DNA from: an uncultured Planctomycetales bacterium
GTDB lineage: Bacteria > Planctomycetota > Planctomycetia > Isosphaerales > Isosphaeraceae
Direction of reading: 5' to 3'
Assembly (NCBI GenBank): GCA_903926465.1
Contig: CAIYJE010000178.1
Coordinates: 60,961 to 124,960, forward strand
DNA: 64,000 nt
The first letter of the stretch is position 1, and every line of letters begins with the position of its first letter. The position numbers and the translations under genes were made by a program. Positions 8,816-16,903 of this stretch are shown here, in pieces. Below the pieces are notes generated by a model. It saw only the letters and a program-made list of their open reading frames with translations, was not told the origin of the DNA and did no database searches.

Positions 8816-10504
8816 ATGGGACGAGCCAGATGCCTGAATTTGCGTGCGTTGGCCCTGCTGGGTAGCGCAGGTCTGGTGGTGAGCAGCCTCACGCTGGGCT
8901 CGGCCGCTCAAACGCCCAAGAGTGATGGCCAGATGGCCGCCCAGGACCAAGCTGCTGGCTCGGCTCTGGTGGGCAACAAAAGTGCCAAAACCTACCATCA
9001 AGCCGACTGCGCCCTGATCCGCAAATTACCAGGCCGGAGCAAGGTCGATCTGGCCAGCCCGGAAGCGGCCCAGGCCGCTGGCTTCAAGCCGTGCACCACC
9101 TGCAAGCCCGCCGCCGAGGGTGGGGCCGCATCCATGCCGCTGGATGACGACAGCGGACTGGGTGCCGAGGTCAAAAAGTCGCGATTGAAGAAAGGGAAGG
9201 GGACGGACCCTGAATCCGAACCCTCTTTCGGCATCGACAACGGCCCCCTGAAGTTCTCACGCGATATCGCGCCCATTCTGGCCGGCAACTGCATGCCCTG
9301 TCACAAAGACATGCCCAAGCAGGGGGAATTCAACCTCAGCTCGTTCCAGAAAATGCTTGAAGGCTCTCAATCTGGCCCCGTGCTGGTACCCGGCAAGGCC
9401 GAAGAAAGCCTGCTGGTTCAGCTTGTAACCCAGCGCAAGATGCCACGCGGTGGCAACCGCCGGCTTTCCAACGAAGCCATTGCCCGCATCCAGCGCTGGG
9501 TGGCCGAAGGGGCCGTGCTTGATGCCGGCGTAAGCCCCACCGATAACCTGGACAAGATCAAGCCCTCACCCGAACAGATCCGACGCGAGGAACTGGCCAA
9601 GCTGTCGCCAGAAGTGCGAGACGCCCAGATCGAAAAAATGGGCCGCGATCGGCTCAAGAAGGCAGCGCCCCAGGTCGAACCTACGATCCTGGCCGGCAAA
9701 AACCTCATGCTGTTCCACACTTTGCCAGAAGACCGGGCCAAGGCCCTGCTACGAACCTTGGAAACCCAGCGCACCGCCGTCCTCAACCTGATTGGCAACC
9801 GGGTAGAGGCCCTGACCGGCCCCGAAAAGCTGAGCGTGTACGTGGTCAAGGATGCCAATACCTATACCGAGTTCGTGCGCAGCGTTGAACAGCGTGAGGT
9901 TGAGATGGGGGCCGATGGCCATGCTCGCTTCAATGCCGATGCGCCTTACCTGGTGGTCATTGACCCACTGGCCGGCGGCGACGAACCGGCGGCCACGCCC
10001 GGCACCCCCAAGAAGGCCACCCGTAAGAAGAATGCCAATGATTTTGACACGGTCAGCCCAATTGCGTCGCGCACACTGGCGGGGCTGGCTACCGAGGCCC
10101 TGACCGCGGGTGCCCTGACCGCCAGTGGCAAACCTCCACGCTGGTTGTCTGAGGGGTTGGGAGCCTATATGGCCAACCAGGTCGAGCCGCGTTCTACCTA
10201 CTACACTGGCCTCCGCACCGAAGCGCTCCAGCAACTCCAACTCGGCTGGGAGACCCGATCCGCTGAGGTTCTGAATGACCAAGGGTCGGCCGACATGATG
10301 CGCGCCATGGGATTCACCTTGTGCCAGTGGATCGGATCGACCGGCTACCGTGAGCAGTTCCCGATGTTTGTCAGAGCCCTGACCGACGAGGGGGCCGCCA
10401 AATTTGACGACATCCTCAAGGGCTGCTTTGGGCCCGAGGCCACCCGCCAGGCATTCCAGACCGCCTGGGGTGAATTCGTAGCGTCCAGCCGCGGCGGACG
10501 CTGA
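8816..10504 (+). CDS. Exported planctomycete c-type cytochrome with degenerate metallopeptidase-like domain
   Basis: 562 residues. After a signal peptide (residues 1-31) comes a small Cys domain (KTYHQADCALIRKL ... FKPCTTCKP) resembling the Ada-type metal-binding fold. Residues about 148-235 form a planctomycete cytochrome-c (PSCyt) domain with one haem site, NCMPCH, and the family ending RKMPRGGNRRLSNEAIARIQ. The C-terminal part (about 285-555) resembles peptidase MA-like gluzincins, with WLSEGLGAYMANQ, but the expected HExxH is replaced by ATEALTAG. Protease activity therefore looks lost while haem binding is retained. Likely periplasmic. Confidence 0.75.
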   Translation: MGRARCLNLRALALLGSAGLVVSSLTLGSAAQTPKSDGQMAAQDQAAGSALVGNKSAKTYHQADCALIRKLPGRSKVDLASPEAAQAAGFKPCTTCKPAAEGGAASMPLDDDSGLGAEVKKSRLKKGKGTDPESEPSFGIDNGPLKFSRDIAPILAGNCMPCHKDMPKQGEFNLSSFQKMLEGSQSGPVLVPGKAEESLLVQLVTQRKMPRGGNRRLSNEAIARIQRWVAEGAVLDAGVSPTDNLDKIKPSPEQIRREELAKLSPEVRDAQIEKMGRDRLKKAAPQVEPTILAGKNLMLFHTLPEDRAKALLRTLETQRTAVLNLIGNRVEALTGPEKLSVYVVKDANTYTEFVRSVEQREVEMGADGHARFNADAPYLVVIDPLAGGDEPAATPGTPKKATRKKNANDFDTVSPIASRTLAGLATEALTAGALTASGKPPRWLSEGLGAYMANQVEPRSTYYTGLRTEALQQLQLGWETRSAEVLNDQGSADMMRAMGFTLCQWIGSTGYREQFPMFVRALTDEGAAKFDDILKGCFGPEATRQAFQTAWGEFVASSRGGR

Positions 10505-10609
10505 AACCCAAACACAGGCCGGCCGCCATCGACTTGCGCCTCAACCCATTTGCACCCTCCCATGCGTATGGGAGTGGCCGGAAACCTGGCCCAGTAGACT
10601 GACTCACCC

Positions 10610-10969
10610 ATGAACTCAAACGCTTCCGAATCGGATCTGGCCGATAGTTACTTCAGCCCGGCGGGGACCGGTTCCTACCACGCGCTTTTCCCTGGTGTTT
10701 CCATCCGCACGTCCGCCTGTGAGCGGATGATGCTCTCGGTGGTTACCTTTGAGGCGGGAGGGACCGTGCCCGACCACGCCCACCCGCACGAACAGGTTGG
10801 CTATCTCGTCTCTGGCCAGCTTGATTTCACCATCGGCGGCATCACCAGACGCCTGGGACCAGGCGACCAGTGGCGGATCCCCGGCGGCGTCTCGCATCGC
10901 GTGGTAGCCGTCGATGGACCAGCCGTAGCACTCGATATTTTCAACCCAGTTCGAGACGACTACCGCTAA
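10610..10969 (+). CDS. Small cupin-domain protein
   Basis: A 119-residue single-domain cupin. The metal-binding motif 1 reads D-H-A-H-P-H-E-Q-V-G-Y (HxH then E) and motif 2 reads PGGVSHRVVA with its His. Such proteins bind a divalent metal; reported roles range from dioxygenase to sugar or auxin-like ligand binding, and the sequence does not decide between them. The ATG at 10610 has no clear ribosome-binding site. It stands alone, 105 bases after the cytochrome gene on the same strand. Confidence 0.85.
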   Translation: MNSNASESDLADSYFSPAGTGSYHALFPGVSIRTSACERMMLSVVTFEAGGTVPDHAHPHEQVGYLVSGQLDFTIGGITRRLGPGDQWRIPGGVSHRVVAVDGPAVALDIFNPVRDDYR

Positions 10970-11368
10970 CCGGGATTCCCTCACCCAAACTGGTACCGCG
11001 TCAACTTTGTGCGTTTCCCGCATCTGCGAGGGAATTAGCGACCTTGAGTGTTTGCCAGACCGTTTGAGCTAAAGAAAACGCCCCGTCGCTCAACACCGCC
11101 ACCCATACAGTTGATCGTCGCACCACTCTGGAGAGTTGTGTGCTTTGGGCCTTGGCCGGCCTGAAGACTCAGCTCGGAGAGTCGAGCGATTTTGAATCAG
11201 TCTCCGAGGTTTCCAGAACAACTCAGGTGGGTTTCACGAATTTCGCGGTGGTGCTTGGCGAAGAGTATCAAATCTTACGCAACGTCAAACCCGTGCGCTA
11301 TCGTAGAGACATTTCACCCAGCAGCACCTTTCGATGGCCGGCTTGCGAACTTACAGGATTTTCTTCAC
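10970..11368. other. Intergenic stretch upstream of the acyltransferase
   Basis: A 399-base stretch. A frame open across 11140-11391 and a frame running into the acyltransferase from 11192 have no ribosome-binding site and no family resemblance, so I treat the region as noncoding. No hairpin with a T-run or repeat was seen. Confidence 0.4.
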
Positions 11369-11983
11369 ATGTTCATGGGTCTGTTTCGTAAAACCCTTTG
11401 TTGGCTAGCCATGGAGCATGGCCGCGCCGGCAACCTGTGGCTTCGGTTCTGTAGCCCCACTGGCCGAGACTATGCCGAATACCTGCGGTTGTACGGGCGG
11501 TTTTATGCCATCGGCAACGATTGCCATATCAATCAGGATGTCCGGGTAACTGACCCAGACTACGTTCGCCTGGGCAACAACGTGACCCTGTCTTCCTGCG
11601 TGCTCATTGGCCACGACGCTTCGATTGCGGTGATTGGCCGGGCCACCGGCAAGAAGCTTGATTCGGTTGGCAAAATCGACATCCGAGATAATGTTTTTGT
11701 GGGCTATGGGGCGATTCTCTTGCCCGGAATTACCATTGGACCCAACGCCATTGTGGCCGCGGGAGCCGTGGTCAACCGCGACGTTCCGCCGGGTACCGTG
11801 GTCGGCGGCGTTCCCGCCAAGCCCGTGGGCACTTTTGAGGACCTGGCCGATCGACTGGAGCAGCGAACCCAGGAACTCCCTTGGTGGCCAATCATCGAGA
11901 AGCGCGAAGGAGACTATGACCCCGCGCTTGAACCAGAACTCAGACGCCTGCGCATCCAGCACTTCTACGGGCCGAAAGTGTAA
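11369..11983 (+). CDS. Hexapeptide-repeat (left-handed beta-helix) O-acyltransferase
   Basis: 204 residues from the ATG at 11369. The core has hexapeptide turns typical of the LbetaH acyltransferases: VRLGNNVTLSSCVLIGHDASI, then IRDNVFVGYGAILLPGITIGPNAIVAAGAVVNRDVPPGTVVGGVPAKPVG, the standard ending of the maltose/galactoside acetyltransferase (WbbJ-like) group. It likely transfers an acetyl group from acetyl-CoA to a sugar on a cell-surface glycan. An in-frame start further upstream (11192) would add residues without family resemblance, so I prefer 11369; ATG at 11375 is equally possible. It converges on the DAHP synthase gene with a palindrome between them. Confidence 0.85.
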   Translation: MFMGLFRKTLCWLAMEHGRAGNLWLRFCSPTGRDYAEYLRLYGRFYAIGNDCHINQDVRVTDPDYVRLGNNVTLSSCVLIGHDASIAVIGRATGKKLDSVGKIDIRDNVFVGYGAILLPGITIGPNAIVAAGAVVNRDVPPGTVVGGVPAKPVGTFEDLADRLEQRTQELPWWPIIEKREGDYDPALEPELRRLRIQHFYGPKV

Positions 11984-12003
11984 TGAACCGTTCTGGAAAG
12001 CGC

Positions 12004-12040
12004 GGGGGACAGGCCTCGGTCATGCCCAAGGCCTGTCCCA
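12004..12040. repeat. REP-like palindrome, copy 1
   Basis: Perfect 10-bp inverted repeat GGGACAGGCC (12006-12015) / GGCCTGTCCC (12030-12039) with a 14-nt loop, between convergent genes. Its arm shares the core GGGACAGGC with palindromes near 18.1, 26.5 and 45.5 kb. It may also act as a bidirectional terminator or 3' stabiliser, though no T-run follows. Confidence 0.6.
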
Positions 12041-12058
12041 CCTGCGTAATTCTAAGGC

Positions 12059-13072
12059 TCACAACGTCCGGTCAACGGCCTCGGCAATCCGGGCGCACTC
12101 GGCCAGCATCTGAGAGAAGGCCTGCGGGGTAATGGTCTGCGCGCCGTCGCTGGCAGCGTGCTCTGGGTCGTCGTGCACTTCCACAATCAGGCCGTCGGCA
12201 CCACATGCAATTGAGGCTTTGGCCATCGGCGGCACCAGGCGAGCCTTGCCGGTCCCATGCGAAGGATCAACGATCACTGGCAGGTGGGTCTTCTCATGCA
12301 AGAAGGGAACCGTGGCCAGCGGCAGCGTGAACCGCGTGTGTTCCTCATAGGTCCGAATTCCACGCTCGCACAGAATCACATCGGGATTACCACGATCCAG
12401 AATGTACTCCGCGGCCAGCAAGAATTCGTCCATGGTGGCACACATGCCGCGCTTGAGGATAACCGGTTTGCGTGCTTCTCCTACAGCCTGGAGCAGGTTG
12501 TAGTTCTGCATGTTCCGCGCACCGATCTGCATCACGTCGGCGTACTCAACCACCACGTCCACCTGATCGGGGGCCATGACCTCGGTCACAATGGCGAGCC
12601 CGGTCTCGGCACGGGCGGCGGCCAGCATCTTGAGACCGTCAACCTTGTGCCCCTGAAAACTGTAGGGGCTGGTTCGCGGCTTGTAGGCTCCGCCACGCAA
12701 GCCCTGAGCACCTCGCTGCTTGAGAATTTGAGCCATCCGCACAATATGCTCTTCACTCTCGACCGAGCAGGGGCCGGCAATAATCGCGATCCTGGGACCG
12801 CCAATCTCCAGATCGAGCGCCTTCACCACCGTGCGCTCAGTCTTCAACTCGGCCGAGGCACGCTTGTAAGGAGCCATGATCGGTAACACTTTCTCAACTC
12901 CGGCACCCGGTTCCAGTTCCTCGACCAGACCGGTTCGCTCTTGCCCGAGTGCGGCAATCACCGTCTGAAACTTTCCGATGATGACCTGGGGGGTCATACC
13001 AAGCTCGCGGATGTGCGAGACCATGTGGTTAATCTGGTCCTGAGAGGCATCCGGCTTCATCACGACAATCAC
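12059..13072 (-). CDS. aroF: 3-deoxy-7-phosphoheptulonate (DAHP) synthase, AroF/AroA-beta type
   Basis: Condenses phosphoenolpyruvate and erythrose 4-phosphate, the first step of the shikimate pathway. With a GTG start at 13072 the protein has 337 residues ([10 protein letters not shown]...), matching Thermotoga-type DAHP synthases of about 338. An N-terminal ferredoxin-like regulatory domain (residues 1-70) precedes the catalytic barrel, which has [26 protein letters not shown] and VDPSHGTG. In this family the N-terminal domain binds aromatic amino acids for feedback inhibition. The open frame extends upstream to 13216, but that extension lies in an untranslated leader. A strong hairpin at 13257-13290 in that leader suggests transcriptional control. 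Confidence 0.93.
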   Translation of the reverse strand: MIVVMKPDASQDQINHMVSHIRELGMTPQVIIGKFQTVIAALGQERTGLVEELEPGAGVEKVLPIMAPYKRASAELKTERTVVKALDLEIGGPRIAIIAGPCSVESEEHIVRMAQILKQRGAQGLRGGAYKPRTSPYSFQGHKVDGLKMLAAARAETGLAIVTEVMAPDQVDVVVEYADVMQIGARNMQNYNLLQAVGEARKPVILKRGMCATMDEFLLAAEYILDRGNPDVILCERGIRTYEEHTRFTLPLATVPFLHEKTHLPVIVDPSHGTGKARLVPPMAKASIACGADGLIVEVHDDPEHAASDGAQTITPQAFSQMLAECARIAEAVDRTL

Positions 13073-13252
13073 GGCACTCGGCTCCAGGTTCAAGACAGTC
13101 GCTCCGACACTCGTCGGTTTGCGGGTTGTGAAGAGAATTCCGGATCGTTGGGTCGAACCGGACGACGGCCAGTGAAACGTTGAAAGAAAACGGGGGGAAA
13201 CAAGAACACCACCCAAAGCCCACGATTTTCGACGAGTGCTTGCCCATCAACG

Positions 13253-13290
13253 AAAACGGCCCCGGAACTGACGTGCAGAATCCGGGGCCG
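13253..13290 (-). terminator. Leader terminator / possible attenuator upstream of aroF
   Basis: On the reverse strand a perfect 10-bp stem CGGCCCCGGA / TCCGGGGCCG (arms 13281-13290 and 13257-13266) with a 14-nt loop is followed by TTTT. It lies about 180 bases before the aroF start on the same strand, with no gene between, so it would sit inside the mRNA leader. The T-run is short, so it could instead be a terminator of the upstream RNA gene or act on the plus strand. Confidence 0.5.
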
Positions 13291-13546
13291 GGTCTTTGGG
13301 GTGGTTGAAAGTTCAGATCAATCCCCCGGGCCTCGGTCCTGGATAGGCGGTGGTAAAAAACCACGCAAACAACCCCTCAAAGCGCCAGCTTGAAGAGGTC
13401 ACAGGATACACAAGGCTGGCATAAAACGAAGGCATCAGCAGTTCGTAGCCTGAGTTTGAAGGACTGGTTGCCAGGTCGGCAACCGAGTCTATTATTAATT
13501 TTGGCCAGCGGAGGCAAACAGATTCAACCCAGAACAGAAAAGGAAT

Positions 13547-13596
13547 AAAAAAACGATCCGGTCAAACACCCGCGTGAGCAGGGTCTGACCGGATCG
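13547..13596 (-). terminator. Strong intrinsic terminator of the orphan RNA
   Basis: On the reverse strand, CGATCCGGTCA (13586-13596) pairs perfectly with TGACCGGATCG (13554-13564), extended by inner pairs between GACCC and GGGTG, and is followed directly by seven T (13547-13553). This is one of the strongest terminators in the window. Confidence 0.88.
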
Positions 13597-13651
13597 GAAT
13601 CGAACCAACGACTCGCTTGCGGCTGTCCGAGGACAGCCCGTCGGCTGTCGC

Positions 13652-13684
13652 TCAGGCGAGCCGCCTCTGGTTGTCACATATCAC
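13652..13684 (-). CDS. Possible 10-codon leader peptide
   Basis: GTG at 13684, 8 bases after AGGAGG (13693-13698), opens a frame encoding M-I-C-D-N-Q-R-R-L-A and stopping at TGA (13652-13654) as the hairpin region begins. The exceptional ribosome-binding site is the only reason to suspect translation. It has no run of aromatic codons that would link it to the downstream aroF gene. A second start (GTG at 13677) in another frame stays open into the terminator and is less plausible. Confidence 0.3.
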   Translation of the reverse strand: MICDNQRRLA

Positions 13685-13825
13685 TTTGATCACCTCCTTC
13701 TCGATAAGACTCCCCACGTTTGCTGGAGTCCAGCCTCGAACACCCGTGGGCTTTCGTCTGTCGTACCACGTTGCGTACGACCCGAGTGTCTGACCAACCC
13801 GGGTCTGGGTTGATCTGACACAAAC

Positions 13826-13853
13826 AGTATAGGGCGGTGGTAAAGGGGTTCAA
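13826..13853 (-). promoter_or_regulatory. Sigma-70-type promoter for the orphan RNA
   Basis: On the reverse strand TTGAAC (13848-13853) and TATACT (13826-13831) are separated by 16 bases. Both are close to the bacterial consensus (TTGACA, TATAAT). Transcription would begin near 13819, about 90 bases after the stop of the upstream isomerase gene. Confidence 0.6.
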
Positions 13854-13906
13854 TTAGCTCCGTCTCAAGTTTTTTAAAATCTGGCTTTCCGGCTGGCTCC
13901 TGTTGC

Positions 13907-14755
13907 TTAACTGGCCGCCAAAGCCGACCGCACCACGGCCAGGCCGTGGGCAATATCTTTGATCCTCGCAGCCTGGTCGCCCACCTCGCGCTCCACCATC
14001 AGCGGACCCGCGTACCCAACCTGCTTCAAGGTCTGGATGAACCGGGGAATGTTCACCTCGCCCTGACCAAGCGGAACCTCTTCTCCCCACTGACCCTTGA
14101 CCTTGGGACGGTTGGCATCCTTCACGTGCACGCTCCGGATATCGGGCCCCAGAATCTGCACCGCCTCGATCGGGTCACCCATGTCATAGAGCAGCATGTT
14201 CGCCGGGTCAAAGTTCACCTTGAGGTTCGGCTGCTGAAGTTCATCCAACGTCCTGCGCAGCAGAAGGGCCGACTCTTGACCCGTTTCAAACGCCAGCGTA
14301 ACCCCGTGGCCGGCCGCCAACTGGGCCGCCTTGGCCAGCGTATCCAGAAACGGCCGCCGATCGGCCGAGTCAGGCTCTGGCAAGAATCCGGCATGCAACA
14401 TCAGGTCCGTCAGCTCCAGTGCCACCGTACGATCCAGGGCCCACTTCAGGCGCTCGATCCGCTCATGCCGCAAATTGGCCGGGCCAAACCCGCCAGATTC
14501 CTTGATCGTCTGCGGCGTGGTGTAATCCTCGCCCGGAAAACCAAGCATGGCGCCGGTCATCCTGAACCCAGCTGCCTTCGCCGCGGCCGGCATGGCTTCC
14601 CCTTCGGCCCAGCTCGCGTGGTGCGGGTCGCCACAGGCAATCTGGGTCGAATCCACGCCCAACTGCGCCATCAAACTGGCCAGCTCCGGAATGCTGGTCA
14701 CCTGAAGGCTCCAGCTACAAACACCAGGCACCAGCGGAGGTATTGGATTGCTCAT
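13907..14755 (-). CDS. Sugar phosphate isomerase/epimerase (xylose isomerase-like TIM barrel)
   Basis: 282 residues from the ATG at 14755 (MSNPIPPLVPG). The AP-endonuclease-2/xylose isomerase-like fold is shown by VTLAFETGQE (metal-binding Glu, about residue 155), LKVNFDPANMLLY (Asp/Asn), IRSVHVKDANRP (His, Asp) and the C-terminal PLMVEREVGDQ (Glu). These are the divalent-metal ligands of the family. The substrate cannot be told; relatives act on keto sugars or inositol derivatives. The gene is single, with about 90 bases to the promoter of the downstream RNA. Confidence 0.85.
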   Translation of the reverse strand: MSNPIPPLVPGVCSWSLQVTSIPELASLMAQLGVDSTQIACGDPHHASWAEGEAMPAAAKAAGFRMTGAMLGFPGEDYTTPQTIKESGGFGPANLRHERIERLKWALDRTVALELTDLMLHAGFLPEPDSADRRPFLDTLAKAAQLAAGHGVTLAFETGQESALLLRRTLDELQQPNLKVNFDPANMLLYDMGDPIEAVQILGPDIRSVHVKDANRPKVKGQWGEEVPLGQGEVNIPRFIQTLKQVGYAGPLMVEREVGDQAARIKDIAHGLAVVRSALAAS

Positions 14756-14870
14756 GAAAATGATCCCAAAAAATGACCGTGCGTCACATGGTTCAAGGCA
14801 GTAGACCGCACCCACTCGCCAACGTCCAGTGTGCGGGTTCCCCTTCTCAAAGGAAGTTTACCCCGCGGCT

Positions 14871-15803
14871 TCAAGAAACTGGCCACTCAATCACCGTGCG
14901 GTCCCGGCCTGCCTGCTTGGCGCGATACATGGCATCGTCTGCCTGGCGGAGCAGCGAAAGGACCGAGCCCGGCGAATCGGCTGGTGCAAACGCCACACCC
15001 ACGCTGGCCGAGATCGTCCAGGAGTGTGCGTCTTGCTGAAACCGGAGCGAGTGGAACCCCTCGCGGAGCGTTTCCGCCCGCAGCCGAGCCTGCTCGGCCG
15101 AGACGGCCGGCCCAGCCGCTACAAATTCCTCGCCTCCATAGCGGGCCACCAGATCATCGGGCCCCGCAAACTGATGCAGAACCCCAGCCACCGCTCTGAG
15201 CACGGTATCTCCGGTCTCATGCCCGTAGCGATCATTGATCGCCTTGAAGTAGTCAATATCGATCATGAAGACGGCGAACCCAAGACCCCGGGAATACCCC
15301 TGTTGCGCAAGGATTTCCACCTGATCGGCGAAGTACGATCGATTGTACAGGCCGGTCAGGGGATCGCGAACCGCACGCTCGAACATTTGCCGGTAATGCC
15401 GCTCGTCCAGGGGATCGGTTCGGATCAGCTTGAACATGCGGTCTGGCCCCAACCCCACCCGGTCGCCATCTCGCAAGCCCACAGTCTGGTGCGGTTCCAG
15501 CCGGCACCCGTTCACAAACGTGCCATTGGTGCTCCCCAGATCGGTCAGCCAGACCAGGCCCCCAGGATCCACCATGACCGTGGCATGATTGCGTGAAATG
15601 CTCAACTCAGGCAGACGGATCTGGTTCTGTGCCCCACGGCCCAGCGTGTTTGGGCCAGCCCCCAGGGCCACCATCTTGCCCGGAATTCCCCCGTGAAGCG
15701 CCACCAGATAAAGCGAACTCGTACCAGCATCGGCCCCCTTCTCAGGGACCTCTGAGGTAACCGGGCTCAAGACGATCTGGGTCAATTCTGACTCTTCAAC
15801 CAC
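14871..15803 (-). CDS. FHA-GGDEF diguanylate cyclase
   Basis: 310 residues. The FHA domain (about residues 35-125) shows NTLGRGAQNQIRLPELSISRNH and LGSTNGTFVNG, the phosphothreonine-binding core. The GGDEF domain (about 140-305) has DPLTGLYNR, FMIDIDYFKAINDRYGH and an intact GGEEF at 223-227, so c-di-GMP synthesis is expected. The inhibitory RxxD site upstream of GGEEF is absent (GPDD). No membrane segment was seen, so it is cytoplasmic. The FHA part suggests activation or docking through a phosphorylated partner, and Ser/Thr kinases are encoded about 35 kb away. It overlaps the CPBP protease gene by 8 bases, forming an operon. Confidence 0.92.
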   Translation of the reverse strand: MVEESELTQIVLSPVTSEVPEKGADAGTSSLYLVALHGGIPGKMVALGAGPNTLGRGAQNQIRLPELSISRNHATVMVDPGGLVWLTDLGSTNGTFVNGCRLEPHQTVGLRDGDRVGLGPDRMFKLIRTDPLDERHYRQMFERAVRDPLTGLYNRSYFADQVEILAQQGYSRGLGFAVFMIDIDYFKAINDRYGHETGDTVLRAVAGVLHQFAGPDDLVARYGGEEFVAAGPAVSAEQARLRAETLREGFHSLRFQQDAHSWTISASVGVAFAPADSPGSVLSLLRQADDAMYRAKQAGRDRTVIEWPVS

Positions 15804-16752
15804 GCGCAGGTCCTGGCTTCAAAATGGCCGCGGCACCGGCTGGCTGCGGCTGCGCGGCCGGCCTGGGCAGTTCGCGCTCCAGGTTGCCATTAGCGGCAGC
15901 CACGAACAGGGTCAAGGTGCTCAACCCGTTGAACAGCATGTGTGCGGCGATGGACGCACCCAGCCGCCCCGTAGTCTGAACCAGCGAGCCCAGGCCCATC
16001 GACAGGACGAACAAGGGCAGGGGGGCCGGCCACTGCGGACCGTGAATGGCGGCAAAGATCACGGAAACCAGAATGTTGGGCAGCCAGGTACGCACCCACC
16101 CCCATCCTTTCCCCTTGTTCCAGCGCGAAGCTACCGTTTCTAGCCAGCCCAGCAAGACCCCGCGAAACAACAACTCCTCCGCAATGGGTGCCATGATCAC
16201 GGCCGACAACAACACCAGGCCGGCGACCGTAGGAGACCACTGATCGCGGATTGACTGCTCTGCTGGATGATCTTGCTTCACCCAATAATTCTGCGCCACA
16301 CTGAACACCCCGTACACCAGCGGCAGCAACACCACGCACATCAGAACACCCAATCGCGCGTCTCGCAGCCAGACCCGCCAGCTTGCCAACCCCAGGTCAT
16401 TCAGGGTCAGCCCAGATTCCGCTCGCAGGATGCGTGGCAGGATCAGGATCACCAGCCCGTTGACCACGGTCATCAGCAGTAACTGATGGGCCGCTGGAAC
16501 ATTTTGTTCACCAGAGGGGTGTTCCAGGTACTGATAAACAAGACTGACCCCCACGGAAATTAGAATATAGACCAGCACAGAATACGTGACCGCAGCCGTG
16601 GACCAGGCCGGCCGGGGCCGGTCACTGGCCCGGAATAGCCCCAGCCGCCCCCCGAGTGCAACCAGTCTCAGCCAGAAAAAGACCAGGCTTGCGACGATCA
16701 CACCCATCAGGATTCGCTCAGTGGGCGTAAGTTGGGGAATAGCAGCGTCCAA
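15796..16752 (-). CDS. CPBP-family intramembrane metalloprotease (Abi/CAAX protease-like)
   Basis: 318 residues with about eight hydrophobic segments. Catalytic motifs are visible: PIAEELLFRGVLLGW (motif 1, EExxxR), then FAAIHG (motif 2 His) and HMLFNG near the C-terminus (motif 3, HxxxN). The family comprises membrane-embedded glutamic/metal proteases related to Rce1, with roles in peptide processing and bacteriocin self-immunity in some bacteria. It is the first gene of a two-gene operon with the diguanylate cyclase. A connection between the two functions is not evident from sequence. Confidence 0.9.
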   Translation of the reverse strand: MDAAIPQLTPTERILMGVIVASLVFFWLRLVALGGRLGLFRASDRPRPAWSTAAVTYSVLVYILISVGVSLVYQYLEHPSGEQNVPAAHQLLLMTVVNGLVILILPRILRAESGLTLNDLGLASWRVWLRDARLGVLMCVVLLPLVYGVFSVAQNYWVKQDHPAEQSIRDQWSPTVAGLVLLSAVIMAPIAEELLFRGVLLGWLETVASRWNKGKGWGWVRTWLPNILVSVIFAAIHGPQWPAPLPLFVLSMGLGSLVQTTGRLGASIAAHMLFNGLSTLTLFVAAANGNLERELPRPAAQPQPAGAAAILKPGPARG

Positions 16753-16903
16753 CGGCGTGTATCTCCAGGGTCAAAATCATCAAACTGATCTTAACGTGCC
16801 GAGCCGGTTCCAGGCCACCTTGCCCCCATCCCACATGGGGCTCTAGAATCGGGCTCTCTGTGTGCCCGTCCGGGCCAGGTCGCAATGCGTGAGGGAGGCT
16901 GGT

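Larger units (their letters stand above)
13547..13819 (-). ncRNA. Orphan structured RNA with own promoter and terminator
   Basis: A sigma-70-like promoter at 13826-13853 and a strong terminator at 13547-13596 bound a transcript of about 270 nt on the reverse strand. Within it are a 7-bp hairpin GTCGTAC/GTACGAC (13775-13781 with 13760-13766) and a stem CGGCTCGC/GCGAGTCG (13656-13663 with 13609-13616, one G-U) enclosing a perfect 8-bp hairpin (13621-13628 with 13631-13638). Between these structures lies AAGGAGGTGATC (13688-13699), a 12-base perfect complement of the usual 16S rRNA 3' end. A 10-codon frame with a GTG start (13652-13684) follows it at ideal spacing. No known RNA family is recognised. 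It could be a small RNA, or the leader of a very short peptide. Confidence 0.55.

Noticed and set aside
13586..13616. tRNA (including tRNA-Sec) on the reverse strand, suggested by GGTTCGATTCC
   Set aside because: The T-loop-like run is there, but no matching 5' acceptor strand, anticodon arm or CCA position could be built; the 3' part is used by the terminator stem.
13946..14776. Forward frame opposite the sugar phosphate isomerase
   Set aside because: The reverse frame carries a clear family sequence; this is its antisense shadow.
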